34,515 nucleotides of DNA from Chloroflexota bacterium (GTDB taxonomy: Bacteria; Chloroflexota; Chloroflexia; QHBQ01), in assembly GCA_025355955.1 (NCBI GenBank), contig JANXYP010000110.1:1-34515 (forward strand). The letters run 5' to 3'. The notes beneath the pieces were generated by a model, which saw only the letters and a program-made list of their open reading frames with translations, was not told the DNA's origin and made no database searches. Positions 1-6,468 of this stretch are shown in pieces. Both the position numbers and the translations under genes were made by a program. How positions within the stretch are numbered: the first letter of the stretch is position 1; every line of letters begins with the position of its first letter.

Positions 1-636
1 GCGCAAGACGGCTGGGTTGTGGTTCACAACACTGGCGCGGATGGCAACTTCGGCGGCACCGTGCTGGGCAAGGTGCTGGTCAAGGCTGGCGAAACCGCCA
101 ACCTGAAGATCAACCTGGACCAGACGCTGGTCAAGGCTGGCGACAAGGTGTGGCCGATGCTGCACATTGACGCTGGGGTAATCGGCACCTATGAGTTCCC
201 CGGCCCCGACGCTCCGGTAGTGGTCAACGGCAACATCGTGATGAAGCAAATCACCCTCACCGCCCCGGCCATGACTGGTGGCACCATGAGCGGTACCACG
301 CCGAGCATCGATGTCAGCGACCAGGCTTACGGCAGCAGCCTCACCGTTGCCAAGGTCGTCGCGGCGCAGGATGGCTGGGTTGTGGTTCACAACACTGGCG
401 CGGATGGCAACTTCGGCGGCACCGTGCTGGGCAAGGTGCTGGTCAAGGCTGGCGAAACCACCAACCTGAAGATCAACCTGGACCAGATGCTGGTCAAGGC
501 TGGCGACAAGGTGTGGCCGATGCTGCACATTGACGCTGGGGTAATCGGCACCTACGAGTTCCCCGGCCCCGACGCTCCGGTAGTGGTCAACGGCAACATC
601 GTGATGAAGCAAATCACCCTCACTGCGCCTGCCATG
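1..636 (+). repeat. Near-identical 363-bp tandem duplication inside the surface-protein gene
   Basis: Bases 1-273 and 364-636 align with only a handful of differences (for example caagac/caggat, gccaac/accaac, acgctg/atgctg, tatgag/tacgag). The period is 363 bp, exactly 121 codons. Synonymous sites are almost all conserved, so the copies arose recently or are kept alike by gene conversion. The array may extend upstream of the window. Confidence 0.9.
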
Positions 637-789
637 AGTGGCGGCACCAGCGGCGGCACCACCAGTGGCACGATGCCCGCTATGCCAGCGACCGGTAACG
701 GCTTCGACTTCACCTGGCTCATTGCCCTCGCGGCTCTGGCCCTGGTTGGTGGCTTCGGTGTCCGCAAACTGGCCCGCGTCCGCAACTAG
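1..789 (+). CDS. Surface protein with tandem DUF7282-like repeats and LPXTG-like tail, 5' truncated
   Basis: The reading frame is open from base 1, so the N-terminus lies outside the window. Two copies of a module of about 120 residues follow one another (start of one copy is 121 codons from the next). Each contains GWVVVHNTGADGNFGG, a KVLVKAGE segment, and an IDAGVIGTYEFPGPDAPV segment. The module resembles DUF7282, a beta-sandwich domain found in secreted proteins of unknown role; this is by recollection of the family. After a Gly/Ser/Thr linker the protein ends in MPATGNG, a hydrophobic stretch of about 18 residues, and VRKLARVRN. That is the layout of a cell-wall sorting or membrane-anchor tail, with MPATG in place of LPxTG. 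The product is probably displayed on the outside of the cell. Ligand and function are unknown. Confidence 0.75.
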   Translation, partial: AQDGWVVVHNTGADGNFGGTVLGKVLVKAGETANLKINLDQTLVKAGDKVWPMLHIDAGVIGTYEFPGPDAPVVVNGNIVMKQITLTAPAMTGGTMSGTTPSIDVSDQAYGSSLTVAKVVAAQDGWVVVHNTGADGNFGGTVLGKVLVKAGETTNLKINLDQMLVKAGDKVWPMLHIDAGVIGTYEFPGPDAPVVVNGNIVMKQITLTAPAMSGGTSGGTTSGTMPAMPATGNGFDFTWLIALAALALVGGFGVRKLARVRN

Positions 790-897
790 CCAACGCCCTG
801 AAAGCGGAGGTGGTGTCCATCCGACATCTTAACTCTCCTTTCTATGCTAGCAGCAGCGTCACTTCCGGCAACGGGGGTGGCGCTGTTGTTTATATGT

Positions 898-903
898 TAT
901 AAT
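898..903 (+). promoter_or_regulatory. Extended -10 promoter (TATAAT) upstream of the LigB-like gene
   Basis: TGTTATAAT carries a consensus -10 with the TGn extension, about 75 nt before the ATG at 979. There is no good -35 at 17 nt. A degenerate copy of the gggcgaac...ttcgcgcc repeat core follows at 911-937 and would lie in the leader. Confidence 0.4.
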
Positions 904-978
904 AAACTGAGCAGGGCGAACCAGGGTTCGCGCCTACGAGCAATCAAACTCAGCACTGAGCATTGATATGGGGGAGTT

Positions 979-1821
979 ATGCCACTGGTATTTGCCTGTA
1001 TCGCGCCGCACGGAGGCGCAATTATCGAGGAGCTGGCGGGCGACTTGCGCGAACCGTTTGCGCCGACCCGCCGCGCGATGTTGGAACTGGGCCGCCGCAT
1101 GGAGGCCGCCGCACCTGATACCATTGTGGTAATCACGCCGCATGGGGTACGCATCGAGGATGCCATGTGCATCGCGGTCACTGAACGCGCTGACGGGATG
1201 CTGGAGCAAGGCGAACAGCGAGTGGCGGTGGATATGGAGATAGACACGGAGCTTACCCGCGCCCTGATGCGCCGCGCCCATGAGCTATTCGTGCCGTGTG
1301 CGGCGGCAGGTTATGGCGCAAGCAGCGGGCCGGGTTGCTCCTTCATCATGGATTGGGGTGCGCTGATCCCGCTCTGGTTTATGGGCGCACGATGGGCGCA
1401 GCCGCCACGCATCGTGCTGGTCTGTCCTTCACGCACCCTGCCGTTCGCGAGTCTGGTACGCTTTGGCGAGGCGCTCGCCGAGGTCGCCAACTCCAGCGCC
1501 AAACTCATCGCTCTAATCGCCAGCTCTGACCTGGGTCACGCCCACGATGCCGATGGGCCTTACGGCTACGACCCCGCCAGCGCGGAGTTCGATCAGCAGA
1601 TTGTCGCCGCAATCAAGGCCGACGATCTGCGCCGCCTGCTCGACTACGAGCTTGACCGCGATTTCCTCGAACACGCCAAGCCGGACGGTCTCTGGCAATT
1701 GCTCTCGCTCTACGGCGCAGGCAAAATCGTGCCGCTGCGCGGCGAGTTTCTCAGCTATCAAACGCCAACCTATTTTGGGATGCTCTGTGCCTCATACACG
1801 CCCACAAGCCAGGGCAAGTAA
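979..1821 (+). CDS. Class III extradiol dioxygenase (LigB) family protein
   Basis: A 280-residue protein of the LigB/MEMO fold. The N-terminus has IAPHGG (His11), then VVITPHG (His55), and a later SSDLGHAHDADGPYGYDP segment followed by AEFDQQI. These are the places where LigB-type ring-cleavage dioxygenases keep their iron ligands (two His and one Glu) and active-site His. In known relatives the enzyme opens catechol-type rings with O2 or, in the MEMO branch, has lost that activity. The size fits a stand-alone catalytic subunit. No aromatic-degradation genes are adjacent, so the substrate cannot be assigned. The ATG follows a purine-rich GGGGGAG at a short spacing. Family assignment is firm; the reaction is inference. 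Confidence 0.75.
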   Translation: MPLVFACIAPHGGAIIEELAGDLREPFAPTRRAMLELGRRMEAAAPDTIVVITPHGVRIEDAMCIAVTERADGMLEQGEQRVAVDMEIDTELTRALMRRAHELFVPCAAAGYGASSGPGCSFIMDWGALIPLWFMGARWAQPPRIVLVCPSRTLPFASLVRFGEALAEVANSSAKLIALIASSDLGHAHDADGPYGYDPASAEFDQQIVAAIKADDLRRLLDYELDRDFLEHAKPDGLWQLLSLYGAGKIVPLRGEFLSYQTPTYFGMLCASYTPTSQGK

Positions 1822-1858
1822 GCTCCCCTCACATCAGGCGGGGTAGGGTGGGGCGAGT

Positions 1859-2052
1859 CGGGTATCACGTACCCACCCCAGCCCCTCCCGGGGAGAGGGG
1901 AGAGATCGAAAGGTTGAAGGCGAAGTTGGGTATCACGTACCCACCCCCCAGCCCCTCCCGATGGGAGGGGAGACATTGACAGGTTGAAGGCGAAGTTGGG
2001 TATCACGTACCCACCCCCCAGCCCCTCCCGGTGGGAGGGGAGAGATCGACAG
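1859..2052 (+). repeat. Tandem repeat, about 70 bp x 2.7 copies
   Basis: The segment ggtatcacgtaccca recurs at 1861, 1929 and 1999, each followed by a palindromic cccctccc-gg-gggagggg core and agatcgacaggttgaaggcg-like sequence. Copies are 68-70 bp long. The array stops about 12 nt before the probable start codon of the next gene. The palindromic core is the same kind as that in the element at 33763-33892. Confidence 0.85.
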
Positions 2053-2063
2053 GAATTGGAATT

Positions 2064-3167
2064 GTGGACACAATCATCAACAACCAGATAGTGCGACCCG
2101 AACTTGCTGCGCTGGATGATTTCGCTAGCCCCGCGCCGGTAGAATTGAGCGCTAGCCGCTACGGGTTCGTTGCCGCTCAGGCGGTGCGGCTCGACGCGAA
2201 TGAGAACCCCTACGGCTGTTCGTTGCGGGTGCCGGACGCGCTTGCTGCCTTCGACGGCTATAATCGCCAGCCCGACCCCTTGCAGCGTGAGCTACGTACC
2301 CTGCTGGAGCGTTACTCTGGCTACTCCCGCGAACGCATTCTGGTCGGTAGCGGTGACGAACTGCTGGGCCTACTCATCGATGCCGTTTGCGCCCCCGGCG
2401 ATGCCCTGATCGTCTGTCCGCCTGGCGAACCGGCCGCTCATCTTACCGCCCTCGCCGGGGTCGAAGCGATCAGTGTGCCGCATAGCGAACGGCTGGCGGT
2501 CGACGTTGATCGGGTGCTGGCGACGATTGGCCCGCAAACCCGCATGATTGTCATCGCTTCGCCGGGTGACTTCGGCGGTGCGACGCTCGACCCCGCCAGC
2601 GCCGCGCTGCTGTTGCACCGCGGCGTGCTGCTGGTGGTGGACGAAACATGGTGCGAGTATGCCGGGCAGAGCCTTGCCCCGCTCACCGCCGAGTTCAGCA
2701 ACCTGGTAGTGCTACGTAGCTTCGGCGCGTGGGCAGGGCTGTCGGGCCTGGCGGTTGGCTATGGCATCTTCCCGCGCGAGATGGTGCGCCAGTTGCTAAA
2801 GCTGCGCCCCGGCCACAACCTCAGCCTGGCCGCCACTATTGCGGTTGCCGCTACGCTCGATGGCCTTGCCGAGGCGCTGCACAACCTGAAGCGAATGCGA
2901 TTGGAGCGCGGACGGCTCTACCGCCGCCTGCGTAAGTTTAATTTTCTGCAGCCCTACCCATCGCAGGGGCCAGCGCTGCTCTGCAAAGTGACGCGCGGCG
3001 ATGCCTGGCGGCTTAAGCTAGCGCTGGAGCGGCGAGGCGTGTTCGTCCGCTACCTGCCTGACCGACCTGATCACCTCTGCATCAGCGTGGGCAAGCCGGA
3101 GGACACCGATGCCCTGCTCCGCGCCCTGCTCACGTTGGTGCCACCCGCCGATTTGCTCGAAGAGTAA
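2064..3167 (+). CDS. HisC-like class I/II aminotransferase homologue lacking the PLP lysine
   Basis: A 367-residue fold-type I aminotransferase related to histidinol-phosphate aminotransferase: it keeps LDANENPYG near the N-terminus, a VGSGDELLGLL segment, APGD, and HLCISVGKPEDTDALL at the C-terminus. The expected active-site residues are missing. The PLP-binding SKA lysine is replaced in LRSFGAWAGLSGLAVGY (GCG, Ala222); the NPNNPTG loop reads SPGDFGG; the DEAY tyrosine is Trp (VVDETW); the substrate-binding Arg of RIS is Cys. It therefore probably cannot form a Schiff base with PLP. The frame is intact and codon use is normal, so it appears maintained as a pseudoenzyme or with another role. 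I chose GTG at 2064, preceded by AGGAATTGG, because an earlier GTG at 2031 lies inside the tandem repeat. No other his genes are nearby. Confidence 0.8.
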   Translation: MDTIINNQIVRPELAALDDFASPAPVELSASRYGFVAAQAVRLDANENPYGCSLRVPDALAAFDGYNRQPDPLQRELRTLLERYSGYSRERILVGSGDELLGLLIDAVCAPGDALIVCPPGEPAAHLTALAGVEAISVPHSERLAVDVDRVLATIGPQTRMIVIASPGDFGGATLDPASAALLLHRGVLLVVDETWCEYAGQSLAPLTAEFSNLVVLRSFGAWAGLSGLAVGYGIFPREMVRQLLKLRPGHNLSLAATIAVAATLDGLAEALHNLKRMRLERGRLYRRLRKFNFLQPYPSQGPALLCKVTRGDAWRLKLALERRGVFVRYLPDRPDHLCISVGKPEDTDALLRALLTLVPPADLLEE

Positions 3168-3173
3168 ACCGCA

Positions 3174-3338
3174 GTAATACCAGTTAGCGGTGATGCCGCT
3201 ATAGATTGAGGCAAGGCAGATTGAGGCAAGGCGAACAACGGTTTGCCCCTATTAGCGGTGATGCCGCTATAGATTGAGGCAGGGCGAACAACGGTTCGCC
3301 CCTACAGACTTATAGCATCGCCGCGGCTAATTGGTATA
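3174..3338 (+). repeat. Family-1 palindromic element, internally duplicated copy
   Basis: Starts with taatacc and ends with ctaattggtataa. It holds two versions of the internal unit gcggtgatgccgctatagattgaggc plus the core gggcgaac-aac-ggttcgccc. It is longer than the standard 97-bp copy because the left part is repeated. Confidence 0.85.
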
Positions 3339-3351
3339 AATACCCTCACTA

Positions 3352-3738
3352 TGATTGCACTTTAAGCGTTGCAGTCTGAAGAGCATTCATGCTTGGGCCT
3401 CATTGGGGGTCTGGGGGTTCAACCCCCAGCGGCTGAAGTGTTATACCAATTAGCGATGGTGCCGCTATAGATTGAGGCAGGGCGAACAACGGTTCGCCCC
3501 TACAGAACTACAGCATCGCCTCGGATAATTGGTATAACTATGCTGATCGTCTTCCTAAAGCTGCGCCCATCCATATGCCTCTATGCACTAAGGCAAGCAG
3601 GAGATCGGTCGAGCCACATAGCTTGATTAGCCTGGTCACAATGCACCCTCTGAGGGCTGAACCCGCAGACCCCCAATGTAGGATAGCCTCTTTAAACTAT
3701 GCACCGGTATCTTTTAGTGCAAAGATAGTGATAACATA
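3352..3738. repeat. Large imperfect inverted repeat enclosing a family-1 element
   Basis: The left arm (about 3352-3435) holds tcactat..ttgcact and then ttgggggtctgggggttcaa. The right arm (about 3645-3738), read in reverse complement, has the same order: tcactat..ttgcact, then ttgggggtctgcgggttcag. A complete family-1 copy (3441-3537) sits between the arms. It looks like a degenerate mobile element into which a smaller one moved. No ORF is visible inside. Confidence 0.6.
3441..3537 (+). repeat. Family-1 miniature inverted-repeat element, intact 97-bp copy
   Basis: Bounded by a perfect 12-bp terminal inverted repeat: ttataccaatta at 3441-3452 and taattggtataa at 3526-3537. The interior has the palindromic core gggcgaac-aac-ggttcgccc. 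Related copies lie at 3174, 13151 (reversed), 19391, 28020, 28413 (reversed, partial) and 31776, and core fragments at 911, 8826 and 16247. Confidence 0.9.
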
Positions 3739-3752
3739 TTTGTAGCATAAAT

Positions 3753-3780
3753 GAGGGGCGCACATTTTGGTGCGCCCCTC
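3753..3780 (-). terminator. Hairpin downstream of the SLH/BNR gene
   Basis: A perfect 11-bp stem (gaggggcgcac / gtgcgcccctc) with loop attttg. On the minus strand it lies 27 nt after the stop codon at 3808 and is followed by the weakly T-rich atttatg. It is a likely transcription end. Confidence 0.55.
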
Positions 3781-3807
3781 ACTCATGTTTCATGCCTCAT
3801 GCCTGGG

Positions 3808-6129
3808 CTAAGGTGTAATGGTGCCTTTGTAGACGATCTGGGCCATCGCGTCGCGGCGCACGTTGTCGTTGGGCCGGAAGGTGTTGTCGGGATAGCCGTT
3901 GATCACGCCTTTGGCATGGGCGGTTTCAATCGCTCGGTAGAAAATGTTGGTGGGAGAAACGTCGGTGAAAGTCTGACCGCCTGGTGTGACCAGGGTGTAG
4001 TGGGCGGCATTAACCACCAGCTTGGTAATCTGCCCACGGGTGATCGGTATGTTTGGCAGGTAGCAAGGGGTGTTGAGATTGTGGGCATGACAGGTGGTTG
4101 CATCATAGCCGCTGAGGATGCCCGCATGGTAGCCGCTTTCGATGAAGGTGTACGCGAAGTAGCTGGATGGCACGTCCACGAAGTCTTGAGTGGCAGGGGT
4201 ATAGAACGGGGTGCCGAAGCCGAGTACCACCACCTTGGCGAACTGCGCCCGCGTCGAGGTACCCGCCGGGCTAAAGTGGCTGCTATCGGTGCCGTTGATC
4301 GCGCCATGGCAGTAAAGCGTATTGATCGCGACGAAGAAGACGTTGCCAGCAATGTCGCTGAAGGGGTTGGCGCAGACGGTTGGCTGCGGGGTGGGGCTTG
4401 GCGGCGGGGTGGGGGTTGGGGTGGGGGTGCCGCCGCCGCTAAACGTGATGCGGTCGGTGAAGACATCCTGCTGGTTGTTGCCGCTGACCTGCACGCGGCC
4501 ATCGGTCCAACTTAGGTAGACGATATTGCCTGCCGCAAAGTGGTAATCATAGTCGCCCCCGTAACAAGGCTGCACGTTGGGATCGGGCTGCTGCGGCTGG
4601 GTAATGACTACGTCGCTGGTGCGCTGCTCAGGGGAGAAACTCACGCCATTGTTGGTGGAGACCTTGCTCCAGTATTCGTAATCGTCATTGCTGGTGTTGC
4701 GGCGGTCGTACCAACTGATGACCACGCCACCTGCGGTAGTAGCAGCAACCGAGGGCTTGAACTGGGCGCGATTGGTGCTATCGGTGTTGACCTTGCTAGG
4801 AGGCGACCAATTATTGCCGTTGTCGGTGGAACGGCTATAGTAAATATCGCCGGGGTCGCCACCGCTACCCTGCGCCTCGTAGACGTAATGGAGGATGCTG
4901 TTGGGGCCGACTGCCATCTGGCCGAAGCCTTCGTCGCGCCAGATCGGTGACTGTGCGGGGAAGCCGCCAGTGCAGTCGAGGTCGCCAGGGCCAACAAAGC
5001 CCGCACTGTTCAGGCTGAGGTCGGCCCAACTCGCCCCGCCATCGGTCGACCGGAAGATGTGATTAGTTCGAGCCGAGCCAATGGTGTCGCTGCTCGGGTC
5101 GCCAGCGTAAATGAAGACGGTGCCATCTACGCCAGGACTGCCTTCGTCGTTCTGGTTGCGGATGAAATTGCCGCTGTAGACGGTTACTGGGGTCCAACTG
5201 GTGCCATCGTCGGAGTAGACCATCATGATGTTTTGGCTGTTGGCAAAGTCGTTCCAGGAGATGTACATTCGGCCATAATGGGGGCTGGAGCCATTGTTGT
5301 CTACCCACATCGCTTCGCGGTCATCGCTGGTGCCGCTGTGGGCGCAAGCGCCGGTGGCCCAGGTGATGCCATCCGTCGAGGTCCATAGGCCGATGCCCTG
5401 ACCGCCGCAGCCACTTGCCAGGTCGCCCGCATACCACTTGCTCTGATGGGCATTATAGACAACCACCGGGTCGCCATAGTTGGTGCCATGACCGGAGCAG
5501 AACGGGTTGATGCGCGTGTAACTCGCCCCGCCATTGGTGGAGTAGGACAGACCAGAGTAGCAGCCGGGGGCATTCGCCGAGTCGTTGTAGTTGATGAGCA
5601 CGGTGCTGCCATTGACCCAGTCCATGCTCTCGGCCTGGGTGACATTCGGATAGGCTTCCGCACCGGTGACAGCATCAACATCGCTGCCGCCATAGGATGG
5701 CCCTATGCCTTTGGCAATGGGCTTGGCCCCGCCGCCGCCCGCTTTGCTGCCACCTGGGGAATAGCCGCAGCCAACCATGATCTCGCTGGCCCGCATATTC
5801 ATCTGCTGGTTGATGTGGAGTGCGTAGACCTGGCTGCAGTCCACGCCGTCGAAGCTAGCCTTGCTGCCCTTACGTGGCTGACGGGCAGCTCCAGGGTTGC
5901 TTGCTGAGACTGAGGCGGGCTGATGCTGTCTATCGTTGGCAGACTTGCCCGCCATGGAGGCGACTGGTGCAAGTGATGACGAGTTGGCGCTTGGGCCAGC
6001 GCCAGCGAAACTGGCGGGCGCGGCGGATGAGAGTCCGATACTGAGCAAGGCAAGCAGGAGAACTGCTACTAGCGGCCAGTACCGCTGCGGGCGTAGACCA
6101 GCGTGGCTGACAGGGGGGAACGCAATCAT
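3808..6129 (-). CDS. Secreted BNR/sialidase-like repeat protein with three SLH domains
   Basis: A 773-residue exported protein. Residues about 15-40 form a signal peptide (RPQRYWPL, then a Leu/Val-rich core). The middle (about 160-550) has sialidase-like Asp-box motifs such as STNGGASY, STDGITW, SDDGTSW, STDGGASW, STDNGNNW and STNNGVSF, which usually mark a six-bladed propeller. A Pro/Thr linker (TPTPTPTPPPSPTPQP) leads to three SLH domains, the last with GYPDNTFRP. SLH modules attach proteins to secondary cell-wall polymer, so this is a surface protein; enzymatic sialidase activity is not shown by the Asp boxes alone. The start at 6129 is set by AAAGGAG 9 nt upstream; an ATG at 6162 would place this ribosome site inside the gene. 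Its SLH region closely matches that of the gene at 22946-25486. Confidence 0.85.
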   Translation of the reverse strand: MIAFPPVSHAGLRPQRYWPLVAVLLLALLSIGLSSAAPASFAGAGPSANSSSLAPVASMAGKSANDRQHQPASVSASNPGAARQPRKGSKASFDGVDCSQVYALHINQQMNMRASEIMVGCGYSPGGSKAGGGGAKPIAKGIGPSYGGSDVDAVTGAEAYPNVTQAESMDWVNGSTVLINYNDSANAPGCYSGLSYSTNGGASYTRINPFCSGHGTNYGDPVVVYNAHQSKWYAGDLASGCGGQGIGLWTSTDGITWATGACAHSGTSDDREAMWVDNNGSSPHYGRMYISWNDFANSQNIMMVYSDDGTSWTPVTVYSGNFIRNQNDEGSPGVDGTVFIYAGDPSSDTIGSARTNHIFRSTDGGASWADLSLNSAGFVGPGDLDCTGGFPAQSPIWRDEGFGQMAVGPNSILHYVYEAQGSGGDPGDIYYSRSTDNGNNWSPPSKVNTDSTNRAQFKPSVAATTAGGVVISWYDRRNTSNDDYEYWSKVSTNNGVSFSPEQRTSDVVITQPQQPDPNVQPCYGGDYDYHFAAGNIVYLSWTDGRVQVSGNNQQDVFTDRITFSGGGTPTPTPTPPPSPTPQPTVCANPFSDIAGNVFFVAINTLYCHGAINGTDSSHFSPAGTSTRAQFAKVVVLGFGTPFYTPATQDFVDVPSSYFAYTFIESGYHAGILSGYDATTCHAHNLNTPCYLPNIPITRGQITKLVVNAAHYTLVTPGGQTFTDVSPTNIFYRAIETAHAKGVINGYPDNTFRPNDNVRRDAMAQIVYKGTITP

Positions 6130-6468
6130 ACAGTAAAGCTCCTTTCGGGCGGTTAACTTCAACTGTGCTGTTCATGTCTCTGAACGCCTGGACATTGCCG
6201 TATTCCAAGGGGCAGACTCGTTTGCGCTCTTCACCAGCCTACTCCCCTAAAGATGCGATTCATTATCCCGATTATACCACACCTTGCCAAACCTGACCGT
6301 GGCCTGTTGTGCATTTCACAGTATTGCGATCGCCGACCGGGGTGAGAGTTGCCCACCCTACGACAGTTGTGCATTGCAATTTGATGAACTGCATCCCGTG
6401 GCCCACCGCCTGCTATGAGTAGCTTGTGCTTAAGTGCAGAAACTGATGGGAAATGAGGTGCGGGGCAG
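6130..6468. other. Divergent intergenic region, with an extended -10 on the minus strand
   Basis: Contains TGGTATAAT on the minus strand (attata at 6271-6276 on the plus strand), an extended -10 about 140 nt before the SLH gene; the same TGGTATAATCGGG string precedes hutH. A direct repeat gttgtgcatt occurs at about 6306 and 6366. I looked for a c-di-AMP riboswitch before the permease and do not recognise one. Confidence 0.4.

Noticed and set aside
1859-2052. CRISPR array
   Set aside because: The repeat units are nearly identical over their full 70 bp with no variable spacers, and no cas genes are present.
3751-4515. Plus-strand ORF of 254 codons
   Set aside because: It is antisense to the SLH region of the BNR/SLH gene, and its first codons come from the terminator hairpin. 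It resembles a similar shadow opposite the second SLH gene.
6163-6468. c-di-AMP (ydaO-type) riboswitch ahead of the KimA-like gene
   Set aside because: I could not find the conserved core or a terminator; only short direct repeats are present.
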